Below are positions 24,165-32,678 of a stretch of 64,000 nt of DNA, piece by piece. Position 1 is the first letter of the stretch; each line of letters opens with the position of its first letter. This DNA is from Paenibacillus glycinis (GTDB taxonomy: Bacteria > Bacillota > Bacilli > Paenibacillales > Paenibacillaceae), in contig NZ_JAAAMV010000003.1 of the NCBI RefSeq assembly GCF_009909185.1, forward strand, positions 186,001-250,000, written 5' to 3'. The translations under genes were made by a program, and so were the position numbers. The notes under the pieces were generated by a model. It worked only from the letters and a program-made list of their open reading frames with translations, made no database searches and had not been told where the DNA came from.

Positions 24165-25303
24165 TGCTGTCCATCCCCCTCGAAAGTTTTGGCGTATTCG
24201 CCGTATCCTTGCTGCGCAAGCTGATCCTTCGGTATGAACCGCAGGGACGCGGAATTCGTGCAGAAGCGCAATCCCGTCGGCTCGGGCCCGTCATTGAACA
24301 CGTCGCCGATGAAGGAATCCGCATACCGGCTTCGCACCTGGGTCGTGGACGAGAAGACCCCGCCGGCTTCGCGGTACACGATGTTGCCCGGCTCGAGCGG
24401 CCTCATGAAGCTGGTCCAGCCCGTGCCCGCGTCGAATTTATCCTTCGAGCTGAAGAGCGGCTCGCCCGACACGATATCCACGTAGATGCCTTCTTCCGTG
24501 CTGTCCCAATACTCGTTCTGATACGGCGGCTCATCCTGGTCGCGCTGCGTGACGTCGTACTGCAGCTTCGTCAATGAATTCAAGCTCGCTGCTTTGTCGA
24601 TCTGCGCATAACGGCTTTCAAGTTCCTTCATGATGCGGTCATCTCCCCATACGCGATCCAGGAACGCGTCCCGTCCGGAGCCGGCCATGTTGCTTCGGAA
24701 CCCGGCGGGATTCGTTTTGTAGAAATCCTGATGCTCGTCCTCGGCTTTATAGAACGCCGCGGCGGGCAATATTTTCGTGACGAGCGGCTTGGCGAACTTG
24801 CCTTGCGCGGCCAACGCCGCTTTCGACGCTTCCGCCGATGCTCGCTGCATCTCGCCGTCGTAGAAGATTACCGAACGATATTCCGTGCCTCGATCGCCGA
24901 ATTGTCCGTTCGCGTCCGTCGGATCCGTATTCCGCCAGAACACCTGGAGCAGCTCGTCGTACGTGATCCGATCGGGGTCGTACTTTACCTGCACGGCTTC
25001 GAGATGTCCCGTCGTGCCGGTCGACACTTTCGCGTAAGAAGGATCGGTCGTATGTCCGCCCGTATACCCGGTGACGACGCTCACTACGCCGTCAAGCCGC
25101 TCGAACGGCTCCTCCTCGCTCCAGAAGCAGCCGCCGGCAAATACGGCGGTCTCGTACTTCGCGCCGTCCGTGAATTGCTCCAGCTGACTGCGCAATCCGG
25201 AGGCCTCCGCCGTACCGCGCTCATGCGCCGGGGCATACGCGAAATACAACACGACGGCCGCCAAACCGACGGGCAACGCCAATCGTTTCCAATTCAGTTT
25301 CAT
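24161..25303 (-). CDS. msrAB: Membrane-anchored MsrA-MsrB fusion (methionine sulfoxide reductase)
   Basis: A 380-residue bifunctional enzyme. Residues about 1-25 form an N-terminal hydrophobic anchor or signal without a lipobox Cys. The MsrA domain (about 50-210) has the catalytic GGCFW (C59), plus '[15 protein letters not shown]' and 'YRSVIFYD'. The MsrB domain (about 245-365) has '[20 protein letters not shown]' and the catalytic Cys in [11 protein letters not shown] (C348). The zinc CxxC pairs of many MsrB proteins are absent, as in PilB-like fusions. It would repair oxidised methionine on extracytoplasmic proteins. DinB is translationally coupled downstream. Confidence 0.95.
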   Translation of the reverse strand: MKLNWKRLALPVGLAAVVLYFAYAPAHERGTAEASGLRSQLEQFTDGAKYETAVFAGGCFWSEEEPFERLDGVVSVVTGYTGGHTTDPSYAKVSTGTTGHLEAVQVKYDPDRITYDELLQVFWRNTDPTDANGQFGDRGTEYRSVIFYDGEMQRASAEASKAALAAQGKFAKPLVTKILPAAAFYKAEDEHQDFYKTNPAGFRSNMAGSGRDAFLDRVWGDDRIMKELESRYAQIDKAASLNSLTKLQYDVTQRDQDEPPYQNEYWDSTEEGIYVDIVSGEPLFSSKDKFDAGTGWTSFMRPLEPGNIVYREAGGVFSSTTQVRSRYADSFIGDVFNDGPEPTGLRFCTNSASLRFIPKDQLAQQGYGEYAKTFEGDGQQ

Positions 25304-25346
25304 TCCCCTTCACCTCCGCGGGATCATCAAGGCTGCGCATGCGCGC

Positions 25347-25454
25347 TTAATAGTTCAAGAAGCAATTGATTTCGAAAAAAGATCCGACCACCAGCACGGC
25401 GAGCAGAGACACCGTCATGATCCGCAGCTTGAAGCTTGTTTTTTTCTCCGCCAT
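25347..25454 (-). CDS. Small 35-residue membrane peptide
   Basis: An ORF too short for routine calling: it starts MAEKKTSFKLRIM, continues with a hydrophobic stretch (TVSLLAVLVVGSFF) and ends EINCFLNY. AAAAGGAG lies nine bases before the ATG (an in-frame GTG two codons upstream is a less likely start). A basic N-terminus and one helix suggest a single-pass membrane peptide. It lies 43 bases upstream of MsrAB on the same strand and may share its mRNA. I do not recognise it. Confidence 0.55.
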   Translation of the reverse strand: MAEKKTSFKLRIMTVSLLAVLVVGSFFEINCFLNY

Positions 25455-25583
25455 CACGTTCACTCTCCTTTTGCGAATTGGCTTTTCGGAAGGCTTGCGA
25501 GGCGCTTCCTCCTCGTTTCCTCGCCCTTTGATCTTAACAAGGATCGCGCAGCGGCAAATCTATGGAAAGTCATGAATTCACGC

Positions 25584-25648
25584 AAAAAAAAAGCATCTCT
25601 TTCGGCCACCGGTCATGATCAATCTCATGCCCTATGCCGAAAGTAATG
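25584..25648 (-). terminator. Terminator of the two-component operon
   Basis: Arms GCATTACTTTCGGC and GCCGAAAGAGATGC pair with a small internal bulge, followed on the minus strand by nine U. It starts about ten bases after the response-regulator stop at 25658. Confidence 0.75.
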
Positions 25649-25657
25649 CCTTCCGCG

Positions 25658-26320
25658 TTAAATGGAATAGCGTACCGAAAACAAAGCCGCCTGCGTCCTG
25701 TCGCGCAGCCCGAGCTTCGCGATCAGGTTGGATACGTGATTTTTCACCGTGCCTTCGGTTATCGTCAGCGTCTCCGCGATTTCCTTGTTATTGAAGCCTT
25801 GCCCGAGCAAAGCGAGTATCTCCTTCTCCCGGTCGGTCAGCGCCGTCAATCCTTCCGGCGCGTCGTTGCTTAACGGATGCGCCTTGTCCGGATTCCACGC
25901 CGACATCTTCTTCATTTCCTTCAGCAGCACGTCCGTGATCTCCGGCTGAAGCACCGTGCCGCCGTTGTGCACCGTCTGAACCGCGCTCACGATCGCCTCC
26001 GCCGGCAGATCCTTCAAGAGATAGCCATGGACGCCCGTCTCCAGCACGCGCAGGATCAATTCCGCATCGTCGAACGTAGTCAGGATCAGCACCTTCGTAT
26101 CCGGAAAATGCTTGAGAATCAGCTCGGCGCCTTCCACGCCGTCCATGCCCGGCATGCGAATATCCATCAGCACCACGTCCGGCCGCTTCTCGACGACTTG
26201 CGAATAGGCATCCCGCCCGTCCGTTGCCGTGCCGATGACCTCCATGCCCGTTTCCAAGCCGATGATGGTCGCCAGCCCCTCGCGCATGAGCCGTTGATCG
26301 TCAACAATCAGAATCCTCAA
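25658..26320 (-). CDS. NarL/LuxR-type response regulator
   Basis: A 220-residue response regulator. The start is taken as the TTG at 26320, which overlaps the histidine kinase stop (TTGA) with GGAG upstream; this gives a receiver beginning MRILIVDDQRL, whereas longer readings add a non-conserved tail. The acceptor is D53 in VVLMDIRMPGMDG. The C-terminal LuxR HTH is 'LTDREKEILALLGQGFNNKEIAETLTITEGTVKNHVSNLIAKLGLRDR'. It is translationally coupled to its kinase. The target genes are unknown. Confidence 0.92.
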   Translation of the reverse strand: MRILIVDDQRLMREGLATIIGLETGMEVIGTATDGRDAYSQVVEKRPDVVLMDIRMPGMDGVEGAELILKHFPDTKVLILTTFDDAELILRVLETGVHGYLLKDLPAEAIVSAVQTVHNGGTVLQPEITDVLLKEMKKMSAWNPDKAHPLSNDAPEGLTALTDREKEILALLGQGFNNKEIAETLTITEGTVKNHVSNLIAKLGLRDRTQAALFSVRYSI

Positions 26321-27588
26321 TTGCTTATTCGCTCCGTTTCCGCCGCGGAATAAGGGAAATGGACTTCGACGGCGAAGCCCGTTCGCCGGTCCGCCCCGAT
26401 ATGCGCTTCCCCGTTCCACTCTCTTACTCTTTCTTGCAAGTTCATAATGCCGAAGCCCGGCTCGAACGACGCGGGCACGTCGCCGTCATTGCGGATGCTG
26501 AGCGAAAACCCGCGTTCGGAATAAGCCAGCAGGATCGCGGCTTTTCTCGCGTGCCCGTGCTTCTGGGCATTCGTGAGCGACTCCTGCGCGATGCGGTACG
26601 CGGTCATCTGCAGCTCGCCCGGCAGCGCGACGGGAATGCCGGCCACCTCCAGGGTCGTCTGCACCTCGGCCAGCTTGGTGAAATCCTGCGCCAGCTGTTC
26701 CAATCTGTCTCCCAAGGCGGTCGATCGGACCGGCTCGTCCCGAATCGCCCTGACCGACAGCCGGATCTCCTGCAGGGAAGCGCGAATCAAGTCCTCGCAT
26801 TCGAGATAGGTCCGTTCGCTGCGCTCCGGATCCAGCTTGCTCAGCTTGCGCGCCGCCTGCATTTGAACCAGCAGCGCCGTCAGCTTATGGCCGACCGTAT
26901 CATGGATGTCCCGCGCGATCCGCACCCGCTCCCTGGCCGCTCCCCATTCTTCCGTCTGGAGCGCGTACTCCTGCAGCCGCGCATGGGATTGCATCAATTG
27001 CGCGTACAGCCGCAGCGCGTTCTTGCGCGCGTCCCGGTAGAAATTCACGAGCACGCTCACGATGCCGGCGAAAACGATGAACGAGCCGGTCGTAAAATAC
27101 CCGACTTCGTCGAACTGCCGGTATAAATGCCAATCGATGCTGCCCATCGTGACCACGTACAGGATCAACAGCAGCAAGCAGGTCAGGACCAGCGCGCGCG
27201 TATTCTTCATGAACATCAAAATCGCCAAAGCCGTAATCCCGATAAAGAGGTGATTGGGGAAGTTCCCCCCGATATAGACGTAACCGTACGATGCCGATAC
27301 CAGAAAATCGATGATGAGCAGGTGGAACAGCCAATTTCGCTGCTTGTTCAGCTTGAAATAGAAGAGATTGACGAACAGGAAGGCCGCCAGCGAAAAGAGC
27401 ACGAAGCTCAAGCGCCAAAAAATCGCAATCGAATGCTCGAAATAAAAAATGCCCGAAAGCGCCAAATCAAACGCGAACTTCAGCGCGAAAATCAGCTTCC
27501 AGGTCAAGGGATGCCATCTTATTCCGTCGGTTTCCGGGCTGTCGACGGGGCGTTTCATCGCTTCTCGGCTTCTATCTATCGGCGTCAT
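26317..27588 (-). CDS. Sensor histidine kinase (HisKA_3 / DesK-LiaS class)
   Basis: A 423-residue kinase. About six transmembrane helices lie between residues 30 and 185 with little extracellular sequence, so it may sense within the membrane. The dimerisation/phosphoacceptor motif is 'RVRIARDIHDTVGHKL' (H229). The HATPase region includes 'AQESLTNAQKHGHARKA' (N box), 'IRNDGDVPASFEPGFGIMNLQERV' (G boxes). The start is uncertain (27588 or 27558); neither has a strong RBS. It is paired with the response regulator by a four-base overlap. Confidence 0.9.
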   Translation of the reverse strand: MTPIDRSREAMKRPVDSPETDGIRWHPLTWKLIFALKFAFDLALSGIFYFEHSIAIFWRLSFVLFSLAAFLFVNLFYFKLNKQRNWLFHLLIIDFLVSASYGYVYIGGNFPNHLFIGITALAILMFMKNTRALVLTCLLLLILYVVTMGSIDWHLYRQFDEVGYFTTGSFIVFAGIVSVLVNFYRDARKNALRLYAQLMQSHARLQEYALQTEEWGAARERVRIARDIHDTVGHKLTALLVQMQAARKLSKLDPERSERTYLECEDLIRASLQEIRLSVRAIRDEPVRSTALGDRLEQLAQDFTKLAEVQTTLEVAGIPVALPGELQMTAYRIAQESLTNAQKHGHARKAAILLAYSERGFSLSIRNDGDVPASFEPGFGIMNLQERVREWNGEAHIGADRRTGFAVEVHFPYSAAETERISN

Positions 27589-27668
27589 GATAAGAGGATC
27601 ACCCTGCTTTCCGTCTGGATGCCTTCTTAACTTACCACGACGGTTTTCCTAAAATCAATCGGCCGCTC

Positions 27669-28577
27669 TTACATGCGGCACTGCCGGCGGTACTCCGACG
27701 GCGTCAATCCGATGTGCTTGCGAAAGTTTTTGGACAGCACGTGGATGCTGGAATAGCCGTATTTCTCCGCGATCTGCGTGATCGACGCGTCCGACTGCCG
27801 CAGGTCGCACTTGATCCGGTGCAGCTTGCGCCGGGTCATGTAGTGCTTGGGCGACAAGCCCGTTTCTTCGCGGAACAGCGCGTAAAACCTGCTGCGCTTC
27901 AGTCCGATCTGCGCCGCGTACAGCACCAGCTCGGGCTCCTCGAATTCCGCCCGGCTCGCGATCAGCTTCAGCAATTCCCGGATGCGCGGATCGCCCGTGC
28001 CCCTTGAATCCTTGCACGCCTTCGAGAGGAACAAGGAAAGAAACACTTGGAATTCGCCGCGCAGGCGGATGGCTTCCCCTATCTCGGCACCGCCGCCGAT
28101 CCGTCCCGGAATCGTAATGAACCGGTCGTGATAGGATAGCCACAACGGCAAATTCGCGACCGTGGATACGGGCTCGATGCCGATGGCCGGCTCCTCGTCC
28201 ATGTACTTGGAGAGCGGGGCCGAATGGGCGGAAACGCCATGAAAAAATTGTCCTTCGTGGGCGAACGGGCGCCGAAGCGGGTTCCAATCGAAATACGCGG
28301 TCCGATGAACCATGGGATCATGGTCGGCCGCCTGCCAGCGATGCGTTTTGCCGGCCGGGATGTAGACGAGCGTCCCCGGCTTGATCGGATAGATCCGGCC
28401 GTCCATGCGCAGGGAACCCGCTCCAGCCTCCACGATGATGATGGCGTTCATGTACGCGACCCGCTCCGACGAAGATTCGTTCGGATGGAACGCGTACCGC
28501 TGGGCGAACAACAGAAAAGGGTGAAGGGCAGTCGGGTCGATCAATGCCTGCTCATTGCCGTTGTAGGCAGCGCTCAT
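27669..28577 (-). CDS. AraC family regulator with cupin sensor
   Basis: A 302-residue regulator. Residues about 40-100 are a cupin-like sensor ('VEAGAGSLRMDGRIYPIKPGTLVYIPAGKTHRWQ'). The C-terminal 100 residues hold two HTH units ending 'ITQIAEKYGYSSIHVLSKNFRKHIGLTPSEYRRQC'. AGGAGGAACC precedes the ATG. It lies immediately after the binding-protein gene of the second sugar ABC system, past a terminator, and probably controls it. The sugar is unknown. Confidence 0.9.
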   Translation of the reverse strand: MSAAYNGNEQALIDPTALHPFLLFAQRYAFHPNESSSERVAYMNAIIIVEAGAGSLRMDGRIYPIKPGTLVYIPAGKTHRWQAADHDPMVHRTAYFDWNPLRRPFAHEGQFFHGVSAHSAPLSKYMDEEPAIGIEPVSTVANLPLWLSYHDRFITIPGRIGGGAEIGEAIRLRGEFQVFLSLFLSKACKDSRGTGDPRIRELLKLIASRAEFEEPELVLYAAQIGLKRSRFYALFREETGLSPKHYMTRRKLHRIKCDLRQSDASITQIAEKYGYSSIHVLSKNFRKHIGLTPSEYRRQCRM

Positions 28578-28635
28578 CCAGGGTTCCTCCTCGATCGTTC
28601 AAGTCCGGGGCGTTCGCTTCGGATGCCCACTCCTT

Positions 28636-28687
28636 ATAAAACCGCCCGAGCGAGCGGGACAAGCTTGCGTCCCGGCCGCTCGGGCGG
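28636..28687 (-). terminator. Terminator of the second sugar ABC operon
   Basis: A long GC-rich hairpin with outer arms CCGCCCGAGCG / CGCTCGGGCGG, followed on the minus strand by TTTTAT, about 15 bases after the binding-protein stop. Confidence 0.75.
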
Positions 28688-28701
28688 CGTTAGCCGGCCG
28701 G

Positions 28702-30375
28702 TTACGGTTGTTTTTGCTTATCGTACGCTTTCTGGTAGATGTCCAAATACTTACTCAGATTCAAACCGTCGAAGCCCTTCACGTAGCTGTCCCATTCCGC
28801 TTCCGTCAGCTTCTTGGAGCCCGTCACGAACTGCGCCATGTTGGAGCGGACGTATTCGTTGATCTGCGTGCGCAGCATGATCGCTTCGTTGGCGTCGTTC
28901 TCGTCCATGAAGATCGTGAGCGGGAACGTTTCCTCCGGCTGGCGATTCTCGTAGTTTTTGGCCGTTTCCGTGAACAGCCGGAATTCATAGCCCTGCTGCG
29001 ACATCATGTCGGCCGGCGCGGTCCAAGATTCGCGGATCGCGCGCGTCCGTCTCGTGATGCCCATCTGATCCCAATTGTCGTTGAACGTCGTGCTTAGGTT
29101 CCAATATTCCGGCTTCAGGGTGTACTTCGCCGGATTGCCGTGCACGTCCTTCTCGTCCGGCTGCGCCTTCGTCCAGTATTTGCCTTCCAGGCCGTACTCG
29201 TTCATGATCGCGAATTCCTCGGAATACATGTAATCCGCCATCTTGATCGCCGCGATCGCCTGTTCTTCGGTCGCCTTGTTCGTGATCGCGAACTGGCCGT
29301 TGCCGTAGGCTTTGTAGTAACCGGAGTACGCGACGCCCCCGGGGCCTTTGAGCGGCGCGACCGTCACGTATTCCTTGTGGCGGTTCTGGCCCTCGGCCAA
29401 GCTGAAGTACATGCCGATGTGGCCGGCGGTCACGCTGCCGCTGACGTTGTCGCCCTCCTTGTTGCCGACCTGCGCCATTTGGTCCGCGTTTTGCGTGAAC
29501 GCTTCCTTGTCGATCAATCCATCGGCAAACAGCTTGTTGATGTACGTCAGGCCGTCGCGCCATTCCGGCTGGTTCGCGGCCAGCTGGACCTTGCCGTCCT
29601 TCATTAAGAAGAAATCTTCGTCGTTGTCGTAGATGAACGAATTCATCAGGAAGTTCGACGGGATGCCGTGCCAGGTGTTGAACGCGCCGGACAGCGGAAT
29701 TTCGTCCGCCTTGCCGTTGCCGTTCGGGTCCTGCGTCTTGAACGCCTTCAGCACCTCGTAATATTCGTCCGTCGTCGTCGGCATTTTCAAGCCCAGCTTA
29801 TCCAGCCACGTCTTGTCGATCCACAGCTTCTGCGCGTACCAGCAGTGGAAGCAGTCGTTGATATGCGGCAGCGCGTAGATGTTGCCGTCCGGCGCCGTGA
29901 TGGCCGCCTGCAGGTCCTTATCCTCGGCGAAGGCGCGCTTGATCTCGTTGCCGTACTTGTCGATCAGGTCGTTGAGCGGCTGCAGGATGCCCTGCTTGCC
30001 GTACGAGATCTGCTCGGCCTGCGTAAAGTCGCCCGAGAGGAAGACGGACGGATAATCGCCGCTCGCCATGATCAGCTTCTTCTTGTCCACGGCATTCGCG
30101 CTCGGCGTCGCGTCGAATTTGAATTTGATGTTCAGCTTGCTCTCGAGCGCCTTCGTGACGTCGTTGGTGTTAATGTCCTCGATGCGCGGGGATACGCTGA
30201 TGTAGGTGTCCAGCGTGACCGTCTTGCCACTGTCCTCCCCGTTGCCATTCCCGGCATTCCCGTTGCCGTCCGCCGCTCCGCCGCTTCCCCCGTCGTTGCT
30301 GCTGCATGCGGTCAGGATCAGGACCATCGCCAGGATCAAGCCGAGCCATTTCACGCTTCTCTTCTTCGTTTTCAA
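28702..30375 (-). CDS. Sugar ABC transporter substrate-binding lipoprotein (LplA/YtcQ type)
   Basis: A 557-residue binding protein. The TTG at 30375 is chosen as start because AAGGAGG lies eight bases upstream; an ATG seven codons earlier would contain that site. The signal ends with lipobox LTACS, then a D/G/N-rich linker. 'MASGDYPSVFLSGDFTQAEQISYGKQGILQPLNDLIDKYG' and 'YALPHINDCFHCWYAQKLWIDKTWLDKLGLKMPTTTDEYYEVLKAF' are typical of the large LplA-type SBPs of Paenibacillaceae. It is last in a permease-permease-SBP operon. The substrate is probably a plant-polysaccharide oligomer, but no glycosidase is adjacent to tell. Confidence 0.92.
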   Translation of the reverse strand: MKTKKRSVKWLGLILAMVLILTACSSNDGGSGGAADGNGNAGNGNGEDSGKTVTLDTYISVSPRIEDINTNDVTKALESKLNIKFKFDATPSANAVDKKKLIMASGDYPSVFLSGDFTQAEQISYGKQGILQPLNDLIDKYGNEIKRAFAEDKDLQAAITAPDGNIYALPHINDCFHCWYAQKLWIDKTWLDKLGLKMPTTTDEYYEVLKAFKTQDPNGNGKADEIPLSGAFNTWHGIPSNFLMNSFIYDNDEDFFLMKDGKVQLAANQPEWRDGLTYINKLFADGLIDKEAFTQNADQMAQVGNKEGDNVSGSVTAGHIGMYFSLAEGQNRHKEYVTVAPLKGPGGVAYSGYYKAYGNGQFAITNKATEEQAIAAIKMADYMYSEEFAIMNEYGLEGKYWTKAQPDEKDVHGNPAKYTLKPEYWNLSTTFNDNWDQMGITRRTRAIRESWTAPADMMSQQGYEFRLFTETAKNYENRQPEETFPLTIFMDENDANEAIMLRTQINEYVRSNMAQFVTGSKKLTEAEWDSYVKGFDGLNLSKYLDIYQKAYDKQKQP

Positions 30376-30417
30376 GACAGACGCCTCCTTGGTCATATCA
30401 TGGGAACCTTTTTGCCG

Positions 30418-31317
30418 TTATCCTTTGAGCGAGCCGATCATGATGCCCTGCACGAAGTACTTCTGCACGAACGGATAGATCGCGAGCACAGGCAGCGTCG
30501 CCACGACGATCAGCGAGAACTTGAGCAGGTCGCGCAGTCCCTGCATCGCCGCCATCTTGTTGGCATCCACCATCATGCTCGAATCGATCGAGTTGAGAAT
30601 CAAGATGTTCCGCAAGATGATCTGCAGGGGAAAGAGGTTGGTCGATTTCAGGAAGATCAGCGCCTCGAAATACGCGTTCCACTGGCTGACCGCGTACATC
30701 AGCACGAGCACCGCCAGAATCGGCTTGGAGAGCGGCAGCACGACGCGCCACAGGAAGCCGAAGTCGCTGCAGCCGTCCAGCTCGGCCGCCTCGCCGAGCT
30801 CCTTCGGGATGCTCGACTGGAAGAACGTCCGGGCGATGATGACCTGCCACACCGCCATCGCGCTCGGCAGCAGCATCGCCCACCGCGTGTCGAGCAGATG
30901 GAGGTTCTTCACGGTCAAGTAATACGGGATCAGGCCGCCGCTGAACATCATCGTCAGCACCAGCAGGCCCATCAGGACGTGGCGTCCGTAGAACGTCGTG
31001 CGCGACAGCGGGTACGCCATCATCACCGTCAGGCTGACGTTGATCAGCACGCCGAAGACCGTGTAGAAGAGCGAGTTGCCGTAGCCCGTCATGATCTGCG
31101 GATTGGAGAAGATCGCGCGGTAGCCCGCCAGGCTGAAATCGACGGGCAGCAGCCATACGCGGCCGCTGATGACCGCCTGCGGCGAGCTGAAGGACGAGCT
31201 GACGATATAGATAAGCGGGTAGAGCACGACTAGCAGAATAAGGACAAGAAACGCGTACACCAGCGCCAGGAACAGCTTGTCGCCGAACGATTCCCGGATG
31301 GCGGTCGAACGTGTCAT
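30418..31317 (-). CDS. Carbohydrate ABC transporter permease (YtcP type)
   Basis: A 299-residue permease, six helices. The EAA loop is 'IPKELGEAAELDGCSDFGFLWRVVLPLSKPILA', and the end 'FVQKYFVQGIMIGSLKG' is characteristic of YtcP-like proteins. It starts 13 bases after the other permease and precedes the binding protein by about 40 bases. It forms the second half of the membrane channel. No ATPase is encoded nearby. Confidence 0.93.
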   Translation of the reverse strand: MTRSTAIRESFGDKLFLALVYAFLVLILLVVLYPLIYIVSSSFSSPQAVISGRVWLLPVDFSLAGYRAIFSNPQIMTGYGNSLFYTVFGVLINVSLTVMMAYPLSRTTFYGRHVLMGLLVLTMMFSGGLIPYYLTVKNLHLLDTRWAMLLPSAMAVWQVIIARTFFQSSIPKELGEAAELDGCSDFGFLWRVVLPLSKPILAVLVLMYAVSQWNAYFEALIFLKSTNLFPLQIILRNILILNSIDSSMMVDANKMAAMQGLRDLLKFSLIVVATLPVLAIYPFVQKYFVQGIMIGSLKG

Positions 31318-31330
31318 GGCCGATCCCCCT

Positions 31331-32305
31331 TTACCATAGGCTGCTTTCGGAGAAGCGTCTCGCCGCGTAATTGACGCTGAGCAGCAAAATGAGATTGATG
31401 ACCGAGTTGAACAAATCGACGGCCGCGGAGAAGCTGAAGTTTGCGCCGAGCAAGCCGATCTTGTACACGTAGGTCGAGATGACCTCCGAGGTGCTCGTGT
31501 TGAGCGGATTTTGCATCAGGTAGATTTTCTCGAAGCCCACGTTCATGATCTGGCCGACGTTCAGGATGAGCAGCACCGTCGCGGCGGGCAGGATGCCGGG
31601 CAGATCGATATGCCATACTTTGCGGATGCGCGATGCCCCGTCCACCCTGGCCGCCTCATAGAGATCCACGTTAATGCCGGAGAGCGCCGCCAGATAGATG
31701 ACCGCCCCGTATCCGATGCCCTGCCAGACGTTCGACCACACGAAGATGCTGCTGAAATAATCGGGGATGCCCATGAAATTGATCGACTCCATGCCGAACG
31801 CGTTCAGGATATGGTCGACGAATCCGAGCCGCGGCGACAGGAACAGAATGATCATGGACACCATGACGATCGTCGAGATGAAATACGGCGCGAACGTGAC
31901 CATTTGCACCAGGCGCTTGAAGCGCATGCCGCGGACTTCGTTGAGCGCGAGGGCGAGCAGGATCGGCGCGGGAAAGCCGACGAGCAGCGAATAGAGGCTG
32001 ATGACCAGCGTGTTCTTGATCAGCACCCAGAAGTTCGGCGATTCGAAGAACGTGCGGAAATGCTTGAACCCGGCCCAGTCGCTGCCGAGAATGCCCTTCA
32101 CCGGACTGAAGTCCCGGAAGGCGATCTGCGCCCCGTACATGGGAATGTACTTGAAAATAATCAGATAGGCGACCGGTAACAGCACGAGCAGATACAATTG
32201 CCAATGCCGCCTTACCCGCTTGCCCCGATCCCTGAGCGCGAGCGATCCGGCGCCGATGGCCGACTTCGTTTTTTTCCTTTCGAGCGCTCCCGTCGTTGCC
32301 GGCAT
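31331..32305 (-). CDS. Carbohydrate ABC transporter permease (LplB type)
   Basis: A 324-residue permease. The start at 32305 (MPATTGALERKKTK) has GGGGAG six bases upstream; an ATG at 32320 is an alternative. 'LYLLVLLPVAYLIIFKYIPMYGAQIAFRDFSPVKGILGSDWAGFKHF' is the family opening, and the EAA loop is 'INVDLYEAARVDGASRIRKVWHIDLPGILP'. It is the first gene of the second ABC operon. It lies downstream of the membrane AraC gene after a terminator, a common order for LplB-type systems and their regulators. Confidence 0.92.
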   Translation of the reverse strand: MPATTGALERKKTKSAIGAGSLALRDRGKRVRRHWQLYLLVLLPVAYLIIFKYIPMYGAQIAFRDFSPVKGILGSDWAGFKHFRTFFESPNFWVLIKNTLVISLYSLLVGFPAPILLALALNEVRGMRFKRLVQMVTFAPYFISTIVMVSMIILFLSPRLGFVDHILNAFGMESINFMGIPDYFSSIFVWSNVWQGIGYGAVIYLAALSGINVDLYEAARVDGASRIRKVWHIDLPGILPAATVLLILNVGQIMNVGFEKIYLMQNPLNTSTSEVISTYVYKIGLLGANFSFSAAVDLFNSVINLILLLSVNYAARRFSESSLW

Positions 32306-32574
32306 GTTGTCTCCCCACATCCTTTCATCCTTCGGTAAATTGGCGTTTGAAGTGCATGGACGCTGAATGATTCCAACGATAACGGAGCGGCGCGGGACGG
32401 ACAACGGCCACTAATCCACGAAGGGATCATTTTTCCGCTCCCGCGCCGGCGCCGGCTTCCCGGCGGTCGCCGCGCGATTTTCCGATGCCGCTCAATTTTC
32501 CCGGCGGGGCTGGTCGGCCTCCCCGTGGGGCTGCCAGGTGTTCTTAGTCCGGCCAACGCAAGCAAAGCAAGCAA

Positions 32575-32613
32575 GGGCCGTCCGCGAGCAGTATGCCTGC
32601 AAGCGGACGGCCC
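32575..32613 (-). terminator. Terminator of the membrane AraC regulator
   Basis: A perfect 11-bp stem GGGCCGTCCGC / GCGGACGGCCC about 65 bases past the stop at 32679. The U-tract is weak (UUGCUUGCUUUG), so it may leak into the ABC operon. Confidence 0.6.
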
Positions 32614-32678
32614 TGTCGCTTCGCCCGTGTATCGCGCCTATTCATGCCCGCGAAGCCCGGGCGATCGGTCGAGCGGCT

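Noticed and set aside
29668-31233. 521-codon plus-strand frame over the second ABC operon
   Set aside because: It lies antisense to clear permease and binding-protein genes, has very high Arg/His/Asp content and no RBS; a GC-driven shadow.
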